A stretch of DNA of 35,439 bases from Acidimicrobiales bacterium (GTDB lineage Bacteria > Actinomycetota > Acidimicrobiia > Acidimicrobiales > VFJN01): positions 1 to 35,439 of the forward strand of contig JAUXRW010000111.1 of assembly GCA_030681555.1 (NCBI GenBank). The letters run 5' to 3'. The translations under genes and the position numbers were made by a program. Below are positions 14,861-23,559 of the stretch, in pieces. The notes beneath the pieces were generated by a model. It ran no database searches, was not told where the DNA came from, and was given only the letters and a program-made list of their open reading frames with translations. Within the stretch, counting starts at the first letter, position 1, and every line of letters starts with the position of its first letter.

Positions 14861-15796
14861 TCAGGCGTGGAGGTGGAGGCGGACGATCTGCTCGTCGGGC
14901 AGCACGCGGAGCTGCACGAGGTCGCACAGCTGGTGCATCAGCCAGAGGCCCCGTCCGCCGAACCGTTCGGTGGACGGCCGTCGGCGACCGGCTAGGGGAT
15001 CGCAGATGCGGCCCTTGTCGCGGAACTCGAAGATGAGCGCGCCCGCCTCGATCCACATCGCCATGGAGCCCGAGCCGCCGCCGTGACGGATGCAGTTCGT
15101 AGCCGCCTCGGTGACCGCGAGCACGGCGTCGTCGCAGCGGGCTGCGGTGAGGCCGACCTCATGGCCTGCGGCTGCGGCGCGCTGGCGGAGCATTCGCAGC
15201 TCGTCCACGCCGAAGTGCACCACCTGGGCGTGGGCGGGCGCGGGCGGCAGCGGCGTTCCGATCCAGTCGGGCACGGCGTCCCAGTACGCGCTGCTCGGCT
15301 CGGCGCCGTGGACGCTGCTCACGGTCGGGTGGTTCCGATGGGCCTCGTCGATGACCACCTCGGGCAGCACCCGCGTGTCGTAGGGGCACAGCAGCGTGAA
15401 CCCGAACGCGTCGGCGAAGGCCACGTTGAGCAGCGCCTCGTGCCGCTCGCACTCCACGAGCTGGTCGGGGGTGCGCTCGCTCCAGATCGGCTCGCCGATT
15501 CCTCTGGCGGGGCGGCCCTCCGCGACGAACGGGTCGGCGAAGTCCGCCCAGGCGGGGATGATCCACGCCGGGTTCCGCCCCATCTGGTCCATCCGCACGA
15601 AGTGGAGCTCGTCGGAGGCCACCCGGGCGAAGTTCGGCTCGATCAGCTCGAGGCGCGACGGGGGCACGGCCACGAGCACGGGCTCCCCGGCGTCGAGCCC
15701 CTCGGTGATGAACGCCGTCGTGCGGGTGATGTACTCCTCGTCGCTCCCGTAGAGGAAGGCGTCGTGGACGAACGGGCGGGGCGTCATGAGGCTCAT
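14861..15796 (-). CDS. MEDS-domain anti-sigma regulatory ATPase (HATPase_c_2)
   Basis: This is a 311-residue cytoplasmic protein. The N-terminal half, about residues 8-165, matches the MEDS sensory domain ('HDAFLYGSDEEYITRTTAFI', 'DAGEPVLVAVPP'). The C-terminal half, about 190-311, is an RsbW-like ATPase domain with N-box 'EAATNCIRHG' and G-box 'FGGRGLWLMHQL'. Such proteins phosphorylate STAS anti-anti-sigma factors or hold sigma factors in partner-switching pathways. The ATG overlaps the stop of the FAD oxidoreductase gene (ATGA), so it is the last gene of a four-gene operon; a second Met three codons in is an alternative start. Candidate partners are the STAS proteins at 19370 and 32571. 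Confidence 0.85.
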   Translation of the reverse strand: MSLMTPRPFVHDAFLYGSDEEYITRTTAFITEGLDAGEPVLVAVPPSRLELIEPNFARVASDELHFVRMDQMGRNPAWIIPAWADFADPFVAEGRPARGIGEPIWSERTPDQLVECERHEALLNVAFADAFGFTLLCPYDTRVLPEVVIDEAHRNHPTVSSVHGAEPSSAYWDAVPDWIGTPLPPAPAHAQVVHFGVDELRMLRQRAAAAGHEVGLTAARCDDAVLAVTEAATNCIRHGGGSGSMAMWIEAGALIFEFRDKGRICDPLAGRRRPSTERFGGRGLWLMHQLCDLVQLRVLPDEQIVRLHLHA

Positions 15797-17490
15797 GGCC
15801 GGCCCGTCCCAGGGGACGGTACGGGCGCTCCCGCATCGTGACCATTCCGGGGGACCGCCATGGCGCCAGGGTACGCGAGCGACGGTGGGGAGTTCGAAGC
15901 GCGGCGGGCCAGGGCGCTACGGAGCCGTCGTCCCCGGTCGTGCCAGATCGCAGCCCGAGCGGCGTTCGCGCCGCAGGCGCCGTGCACGGAACCGCCCGGG
16001 TGGGCCGAGGCCGAGCCGAGGAACAGCCCCGCGATGGGGGTCTCTGGGCGGGCGAGGCCCGGTACGGGCCGGAAGATGAGCTGTTGATGGAGCTGGGAAG
16101 AGCCGCCGCCGATGTCGCCACCGACCAGCGAGGGGTTCGCGCTCTGCAGGTCGGCCGGCCCCTGCACGTGACGGGCCATCACCGCCGACCGGAACCCCGG
16201 CGCGTGGGCCTCGAGCCGGTCCTCCATGCGCTCCACGAAGCGGTCGAGGGCGGGCCCGATCAGGAGTCCGGTGGCGTCGATCTGGCCGCCCGCGTCGTTG
16301 ACGATGTGCTGCGGGACGTGGGTGTAGGCCCAGAGCGACTCGGTGCCCGCCGGGGATCGGGTGGGATCGCTCGTCGTCATCTGTCCGACGAGCAGGAACG
16401 GCTTGGCCGGGATCTGCCCCATGGCGAGCTCCGCCGCGGTGAGGGTGAGCTCGTCGAGTGAGTCGGCGATGTGAACGGTGCCAGCTCCCCGCAGCCCGGG
16501 GTCGCTCCACGGCACCCGCTCCCGCAGCGCCCAGTTGACCTTGACCGTGGCGTGCGCACGGTGGAACCGGCGCAGCCCGGCTCGGAACGCGACCGGGAGG
16601 TCGTCGGGATCGACCAAGTGATCGTAGAGCACCTGAGCATCGCACGCGGCGATGACGGCTCGGCGCGCCGCGATCGGCCCGGCCCCCGTGTGCACGACGG
16701 CGGCCCGACCGTTGCTCACCTCGATGCGCTCGACGGGGCGGCGGCACCGGAGCACCCCTCCGGCCTGGCTCAGGCGGTCGACGAGCGCCGCGGTGATCTG
16801 CCCCGCCCCTCCGACGGGCACGGGGAAGCCGACCGTCTGGGCCAGGCCGCAGAGCATCCAGCCCAGCAGGGCGCTCGGGGCCGCTTCCGGGGGAACGTCG
16901 GCGTGCAGAGCGTTGCCTGCCAGCAGCAGCGTGGGGTCCGGCCCGCCGAAGCGCTCCTCGCCCAGGCGCCGAACCGGGAGGATGGCGAGGCGGGCCAGGT
17001 CGAACACCTCGGTGCGGGCTGCGGCGGCGAGGCGGAGCCCGGCCCGCACGGGCGGGAACGGCCCGAGCAGTGCGCTCAGCATCTGGGCGCCGAACCGGTC
17101 CCACGACGCTGCCAGCTCCAGCCACGCCTTGCCGTCGCCACGGTGGGCTCGGTCCAGCCCGTCGGCGGTCAGCGAGGCGTTGCGGTGGAGGAGGACGGCC
17201 GGACCGTGCGCTGCTGCATGCCCGAGCACCACCGGGGCGTGGGCCCACCGCAGGCCGTGCTCCTGGAGGCCGAGCCGCGCCATGACGGGCGACGCCGCGG
17301 TCATCGGGTAGAACGCGGAGAAGAGATCCGTCTGGAACCCGGGGGCGGTGGTCTCCGCGCTGCGCACCGCACCGCCGGGGGCTTCGGCGGCATCGACGAC
17401 CACGACCTCCCAGCCGGCGTCGGCGAGGTCGTTGGCCGCCACCAGGCCGTTGTGGCCTGCGCCGATGACGACCGCGTCGACCGACTGCAT
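15793..17490 (-). CDS. FAD-dependent oxidoreductase, phytoene desaturase/CrtO-like
   Basis: This is a 565-residue flavoprotein of the COG1233 type. It has the FAD-binding N-terminus 'VVIGAGHNGLVAANDLADAG' (about 7-26) with 'EAPGGAVRSAE' after it. The C-terminal signature 'LFLGSASAHPGGSVHGACG' is typical of CrtI/CrtO-like proteins. These use FAD to desaturate, isomerise or oxidise long hydrophobic polyenes or related lipids; the substrate cannot be told. No crtB, crtE or other carotenoid gene is in the window. The start is ATG 17490, which shares its A with the upstream TGA (TGATG), and the stop overlaps the MEDS gene. About 40 non-conserved residues follow the conserved C-terminus. Confidence 0.87.
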   Translation of the reverse strand: MQSVDAVVIGAGHNGLVAANDLADAGWEVVVVDAAEAPGGAVRSAETTAPGFQTDLFSAFYPMTAASPVMARLGLQEHGLRWAHAPVVLGHAAAHGPAVLLHRNASLTADGLDRAHRGDGKAWLELAASWDRFGAQMLSALLGPFPPVRAGLRLAAAARTEVFDLARLAILPVRRLGEERFGGPDPTLLLAGNALHADVPPEAAPSALLGWMLCGLAQTVGFPVPVGGAGQITAALVDRLSQAGGVLRCRRPVERIEVSNGRAAVVHTGAGPIAARRAVIAACDAQVLYDHLVDPDDLPVAFRAGLRRFHRAHATVKVNWALRERVPWSDPGLRGAGTVHIADSLDELTLTAAELAMGQIPAKPFLLVGQMTTSDPTRSPAGTESLWAYTHVPQHIVNDAGGQIDATGLLIGPALDRFVERMEDRLEAHAPGFRSAVMARHVQGPADLQSANPSLVGGDIGGGSSQLHQQLIFRPVPGLARPETPIAGLFLGSASAHPGGSVHGACGANAARAAIWHDRGRRLRSALARRASNSPPSLAYPGAMAVPRNGHDAGAPVPSPGTGRP

Positions 17491-17945
17491 CAGGCCACGG
17501 CCGGCTCTCGCTCCGCGGCGCGCACGATCTGCTCGAGCACCTGCTGGGCCTCCGCCCCGGCTCGAGCGGCCAGGCCGAGCCGACCGGCCAGCCGACCCAC
17601 GGGGCCGAACGGCATCTTGTACCGCATGGTGAGGCACACCTCGGTGCCCCCCGCATGCTCGGCCAGCGTCTCGTCCATCTCGACGGAGACGCCCGGGAGC
17701 AGCTTGCCGGACAGGGCGATCCGCCGTTCGGGCTCGAAGCGCTCGACCCGCCAACGCGACGAGAACGAACGACCGGCGACGACGACGGTCTGGGTGAACT
17801 GGTCGCCTACCCCGCTCAGCTGTGCCGGACCCTCCACCGCCGTCGTGCTCGGCGACCATGCCTCCAGCTGCCCCACGTCGAGGAGCAGCGCCCAGACCCG
17901 GGCCGGCGGCACCCCGGCGATCGAGCAGCGGCGGATCTCGGTCAT
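17490..17945 (-). CDS. SRPBCC family (START-like) protein
   Basis: This is a 151-residue single-domain protein of the SRPBCC/Bet v1 fold. It shows 'PARVWALLLDVGQLEAWSPS' at about 14-33, strands with 'GVGDQFTQTVVVAGRSFSSR', and a C-terminal helix with 'AGAEAQQVLEQIVRAAE'. The fold makes a deep pocket for a hydrophobic ligand. Its gene overlaps the flanking genes on both sides (ATGA upstream, TGATG downstream), so it is tightly coupled to the second SRPBCC protein and the FAD oxidoreductase. It could present or carry the substrate of that enzyme, which is inference from context. Confidence 0.85.
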   Translation of the reverse strand: MTEIRRCSIAGVPPARVWALLLDVGQLEAWSPSTTAVEGPAQLSGVGDQFTQTVVVAGRSFSSRWRVERFEPERRIALSGKLLPGVSVEMDETLAEHAGGTEVCLTMRYKMPFGPVGRLAGRLGLAARAGAEAQQVLEQIVRAAEREPAVA

Positions 17946-18418
17946 GATCCGCCCGTGCCGGTCGTTCCGTTGCCGTCGCGCTCCTCCAGGTAAGCGCTGA
18001 GCCGCCGCAGTGACCCGGCATTTCGGGCGTGCAGCACCGGGCGCAGCACCGGGGTGAGTGCGGCGGCCGGGCCGGTGGGCTTCTCCGAGAAGCGGATCTC
18101 CGAGCCCTTCGGGCTGGGTAGCACCAGGATCTCGACATTCGCGTGGAAGATCCCCGCCCGGACGTGGAGTCCGAGGCGATGGGGCGGATCGGCGTCGATG
18201 GCCTCGGTGGAGTCGTCGACGGTGACCCCGTCGGCCGGGCCGACGGAGTGGTCAAAGCTGCTCCCCGGCTTGGGGAACTCGGGGTCGACCCCGCGGATCC
18301 GCTGGGCGCCGACCAGCCAATCGGGGTAGGTCGTGGGGTCCGAGATCACCCGGTAGACGGCCTCCGGCGAGGCCTCCACCTCCGTGCGGGCCTCGGAGGG
18401 CGCGAACAATCCGGCCAT
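17942..18418 (-). CDS. SRPBCC family protein, first gene of the operon
   Basis: This is a 158-residue SRPBCC/polyketide-cyclase-like protein: 'EVEASPEAVYRVISDPTTYP' (about 13-32), 'PKPGSSFDHSV', 'HVRAGIFHANVEI' and a basic C-terminal helix. It is clearly diverged from the next SRPBCC gene, so this is an old duplication or a heterodimer rather than a recent copy. It begins the overlapping operon SRPBCC-SRPBCC-FAD oxidoreductase-MEDS ATPase. A TACGTG hexamer lies 4 nt before the ATG on this strand. It is divergent from the SDR gene over 87 bp. Confidence 0.85.
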   Translation of the reverse strand: MAGLFAPSEARTEVEASPEAVYRVISDPTTYPDWLVGAQRIRGVDPEFPKPGSSFDHSVGPADGVTVDDSTEAIDADPPHRLGLHVRAGIFHANVEILVLPSPKGSEIRFSEKPTGPAAALTPVLRPVLHARNAGSLRRLSAYLEERDGNGTTGTGGS

Positions 18419-18467
18419 AGGTCACGTACTTGCCCACTCGTGCTGCGAAGTATCCTCGGAGCGGAGG

Positions 18468-18499
18468 GACGGTCGTCCGTCGTCCAGAACGGGTAGGTC
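18468..18499 (+). promoter_or_regulatory. SDR promoter region: inverted repeat plus -10-like TAGGTC
   Basis: TAGGTC (18494-18499) ends 6 nt before the GTG of the SDR gene, fitting leaderless transcription. Just upstream, GACGG and CCGTC (18468-18481) form a 5-bp inverted repeat around TCGT, where a -35 or operator would lie. A second candidate -10, TATCCT, is at 18451-18456. Confidence 0.35.
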
Positions 18500-18505
18500 G
18501 GCCGC

Positions 18506-19306
18506 GTGACCGACTCGGATGTGCACCAGACCGTCCTCATCACCGGGGCCAGTTCGGGCATCGGCTTGGCCTGCGTCGAGGCCGTCGCCGAGCGGTGCGC
18601 CGATGTCGTCGCCACGGTTCGCAAGAACGACGACGCGTCCATGGTCCGCGAACGGCAGCGACGGCTGCGGCACCCGGTCCGCACGGCGTTGCTCGACCTC
18701 GGGAACGACGACCAGATCCGCTCGGTGATCGACGAGCACCAACCGGACGTGGTGGTCAACAACGCCGGGGACGCCCTGCTCGGCCCGGTCACGGACGCCG
18801 ACGTCGACAGGGTCACGGCCCAGTTCCGGCAGCACGTGATCGGGCCGATGCAGGTCACGTCGGCCGCCCTGCCCCACATGCGACGCAAGGGCCGGGGGCG
18901 GATCGTGAACGTCTCGTCCGCGTTGGCGAGGACTGCGGTTCCGATGACCGGGTGGTACGCCGCGGCCAAGGCGGCCCAGGCGATGGTGACGGCCGCCCTC
19001 CGGGCCGAGGTCGCGGAGGAGGGCATCGACGTCGTCTTGGTCGAGCTGGGAGCCGTCGACACGCCGGCGTGGGACGCCGCCACCGACCCTGAGGGTCCGG
19101 CCGGCGAGGAGTGGGCGCGCGCCACCCGCCTGGTGCGGCCGTTCTTCTCCGACGCCGCCACGGCGGCCGCGACCATCGCCGATGCCGTGTGCGATCCGAA
19201 CCCCCGCAACCTCTACAGGGTGGGGTTCGGCACCGAGCTGCTGGCGCTTTCCGGCCGGGTGCCGGCGGCCGTGCGGGATCGGATGCTCCGGCACATGTTC
19301 ACATGA
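18506..19306 (+). CDS. SDR family NAD(P)-dependent oxidoreductase
   Basis: This is a 266-residue classical SDR. It has 'TGASSGIG' (about 12-19), 'NNAG' near 90, the catalytic Ser in 'VNVSSALAR' and the active-site 'YAAAKAAQ' near 151. A 'VELGAVDTPAW' segment follows, as expected after strand 6. It is a cytoplasmic NAD(P)-dependent oxidoreductase of unknown substrate and is distinct from the SDR at 1040. It diverges from the SRPBCC/FAD-oxidoreductase operon, so it may act on the same class of lipid or polyene compound. The GTG start has no Shine-Dalgarno sequence but has a -10-like hexamer 6 nt before. An inverted repeat spans its stop codon. Confidence 0.92.
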   Translation: MTDSDVHQTVLITGASSGIGLACVEAVAERCADVVATVRKNDDASMVRERQRRLRHPVRTALLDLGNDDQIRSVIDEHQPDVVVNNAGDALLGPVTDADVDRVTAQFRQHVIGPMQVTSAALPHMRRKGRGRIVNVSSALARTAVPMTGWYAAAKAAQAMVTAALRAEVAEEGIDVVLVELGAVDTPAWDAATDPEGPAGEEWARATRLVRPFFSDAATAAATIADAVCDPNPRNLYRVGFGTELLALSGRVPAAVRDRMLRHMFT

Positions 19307-19315
19307 CGAACATGT
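19293..19315. promoter_or_regulatory. 8-bp inverted repeat over the SDR stop codon
   Basis: ACATGTTC and GAACATGT are perfect arms around ACATGAC. The repeat includes the SDR stop and lies 55 bp before the STAS gene. It has no T-run and is unusually AT-rich for this DNA, so an operator for the STAS gene is as likely as a terminator. Confidence 0.45.
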
Positions 19316-19369
19316 CTGGCGGGGCCCCGTAGCGGGAAGGCGAGCGGCAACAGACAGACGGAGGCACAC

Positions 19370-19684
19370 ATGGGACAGCCGTTCGAAGTCCACGTCGACG
19401 CCGACGGGTTCCCGTCCCGAGTCACGGTCAGCGGCGACCTCGACCTCGATGGCGGCGACGTGCTGGAGGGGGCTGTCGCCCCGCTGCTGTCGCCCGGGTC
19501 CCGGGTCGAGATCGACCTTCGACAGGTCGACTTCCTCGACTCGAGCGGCCTCGCCGCGCTGGTGTCGCTCTCGCAGCTCGCCGAGGAGGCGCCCGCCTAC
19601 CTCGTGCTGCTCGAGCCGTCGGCGCGTGTGCGTCACGTGATGGAGATCACGAGCACCGAGTCGCTGTTCTCCTTCGCTGCCTGA
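19370..19684 (+). CDS. STAS-domain anti-anti-sigma factor
   Basis: This is a 104-residue single STAS domain. The segment 'VDFLDSSGLAALVSL' holds the Ser that RsbW-type kinases phosphorylate (second Ser of D-S-S-G-L). Unphosphorylated, such proteins bind the anti-sigma ATPase and release the sigma factor. ATG 19370 has GGAGG 8 nt upstream. A possible kinase partner is the MEDS-ATPase at 14861, but no sigma factor of the SigB/SigF type is in the window. It is convergent with glgX, with only 11 bp between stops. Confidence 0.9.
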   Translation: MGQPFEVHVDADGFPSRVTVSGDLDLDGGDVLEGAVAPLLSPGSRVEIDLRQVDFLDSSGLAALVSLSQLAEEAPAYLVLLEPSARVRHVMEITSTESLFSFAA

Positions 19685-19695
19685 CCACCGGTGCC

Positions 19696-21792
<2,097 letters not shown>

Positions 21793-21831
21793 GGTGATGT
21801 TCGCTCCGAGACGTGAGGAGGGAGAGGTCGA

Positions 21832-23559
21832 TCAGTCGGCGGGTCGGTGCCAGAGGACGACCGTATCGACGGGCAGGGCGGTGGAACCAACGCCCACCTG
21901 GGTTTCGGGCGATGCGGCCAGCACCTCGGCGCCCTCGTCGACCTCGACGCAGTGCTCCTGCGGCGAGAGGTTGGCAGCCAGAAAGACGGGCCCGCGGCGC
22001 ACGACGAGGAGCCCGTCCTCCCACGTGACCTCGGTGGGTACTCCGGGGTCGGTGATCGCCGCCACGCGACGGCGGCAGGCCAGCAGCGTGCGGTGCCACT
22101 CGAGGAGGCGGCGGTGGGCGGGTCGGTCGAGCTCCGACCAGTCCAGCCTGGACCGGTCGAAGGTGGCCGGGTCCTGCGGGTCGGGGACGTCTTCCGGCGC
22201 CCAGCCGAAGGACGAGAACTCCGCCCTGCGCCCCTCGCGCACGGCATCGGCCAACTCGGGCTCCCCGTGGTCGGTGAAGTACTGGAACGGCGTCGATGCG
22301 GCCCATTCCTCGCCCGCGAAGAGCATCGGGACGAACGGCGTGGTCAACAGCAGCGCCGCAGCGATCTCGAGGCGGCCGGGGCTGACCAGCGCCGCCGTGC
22401 GCTCACCGGTGGCCCGGTTGCCCACCTGGTCGTGGTTCTGCGTGCACACGACGAACCGCGACGGCGCGAGGCCGGCGGGCGAGCGGCCCTGCGCCCGCCC
22501 ACGCGACGCGGACCAGTCGCCGTGGTGCACCCATGCGTGCCGCAGCGCGGTCGGGAGGCTTTCGCCCACGTCGACGAAGTCCTGGTAGTACCCGTCGCCC
22601 TCGCCCGTCAGCGCTACGTGCACCGCGTGGTGCCACTCGTCGGCCCAGGCAGCGTCGAGGCCGTAGCCCCCCGCCTCACGGGGGCGCACGATGCGGGGAT
22701 CGTTGGTGTCGTTCTCCGCGATCACGAACAAGGGACGGCCCTGCTGCACCGCTAGGGCCTCGACGGCCACGCCGACCTGCTCGAGGACGTGGGTGGGCGT
22801 GGGGTCCACGATGGCGTGGACGGCGTCGAGGCGGAGGCCGTCGCAGTGGTAGTCGCGCAGCCACAGGAGGGCGTTGTCGACGACGAACCGGCGCACCTCG
22901 TCGGCGCCGACGTCGTCGAAGTTCACCGCCTCGCCCCACGGTGTGTGGTGGCGCTCGGTGAAGTACGGGCCGAACGCAGGCAGGTAGTTCCCGCTCGGCC
23001 CCAGGTGGTTGTAGACGACGTCCATCACGCAGCCGAGGCCGTGCCGATGGCAGGCGTCGACCAGGCGCTTCAGGCCCTCCGGTCCGCCGTACCGGTGGTG
23101 GGGCGCGAAGAGGTCGACGCCGTCGTAGCCCCAGCCACGGTCCCCGGGGAACTCGGCCACGGGGAGTAGCTCGATGGCATCGATCCCGAGGTCGACGACG
23201 TGGGACAGGTGCTCGATCACGCCCTCGAACGTGCCGCCGTCGGAGAAGGTGCCGACGTGGAGCTCGTACAGGACGGCGCCGGCGAGCGGCACGCCGCGCC
23301 ACGCGGCGTCGCTCCAGGCGAACGCGTCGTGGTCGACCACTGCGGACAGCCCGTGCACGCCGTCCGGCTGGTGCATGGAGCGGGGATCGGGACGGGGTTC
23401 CCCGCCATCCAGCGAGAACCCGTAGCGGCTCCCGGGCCTGGCCTGGGGGACCTCGGCCCGCCACCAACCACCCGCCCGCTGCTCCATCGGGTAGCGCACG
23501 CCGTCGACGACGACTCCCACCGCCGTGGGCGTCGGGGCCCACACCTCGAACCGGTGCAT
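21832..23559 (-). CDS. treZ: Malto-oligosyltrehalose trehalohydrolase
   Basis: This is a 575-residue GH13 enzyme. The N-terminal beta-domain begins 'HRFEVWAPTPTAVGVVVDG'. The barrel shows 'YELHVGTFSDGGTF', 'GVDLFAPHHRYGGPEGLKRL' and 'VVYNHLGPSGNYL'. Asp245 in 'CDGLRLDAVHAI' is the nucleophile, Glu282 in 'FVIAENDTND' the acid, and 'TQNHDQVGNR' carries the third catalytic Asp. It cuts trehalose from the end of maltooligosyltrehalose made by TreY. The ATG shares one base with the TreY stop (TGATG), so the two are translated in step. 'WGYDGVDLFAP' and 'GPYFTERHHTPWG' separate it from GlgB and GlgX. Confidence 0.96.
   Translation of the reverse strand: MHRFEVWAPTPTAVGVVVDGVRYPMEQRAGGWWRAEVPQARPGSRYGFSLDGGEPRPDPRSMHQPDGVHGLSAVVDHDAFAWSDAAWRGVPLAGAVLYELHVGTFSDGGTFEGVIEHLSHVVDLGIDAIELLPVAEFPGDRGWGYDGVDLFAPHHRYGGPEGLKRLVDACHRHGLGCVMDVVYNHLGPSGNYLPAFGPYFTERHHTPWGEAVNFDDVGADEVRRFVVDNALLWLRDYHCDGLRLDAVHAIVDPTPTHVLEQVGVAVEALAVQQGRPLFVIAENDTNDPRIVRPREAGGYGLDAAWADEWHHAVHVALTGEGDGYYQDFVDVGESLPTALRHAWVHHGDWSASRGRAQGRSPAGLAPSRFVVCTQNHDQVGNRATGERTAALVSPGRLEIAAALLLTTPFVPMLFAGEEWAASTPFQYFTDHGEPELADAVREGRRAEFSSFGWAPEDVPDPQDPATFDRSRLDWSELDRPAHRRLLEWHRTLLACRRRVAAITDPGVPTEVTWEDGLLVVRRGPVFLAANLSPQEHCVEVDEGAEVLAASPETQVGVGSTALPVDTVVLWHRPAD

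Noticed and set aside
14680-15036. 118-residue plus-strand ORF
   Set aside because: Its first 35 codons look mildly gene-like, but the ORF runs deep into the antisense of the MEDS-ATPase gene and has no domain.
15917-17656. 579-residue minus-strand ORF
   Set aside because: It is an alternate-frame shadow of the FAD oxidoreductase, rich in Arg, Pro and Gly, with no domain.
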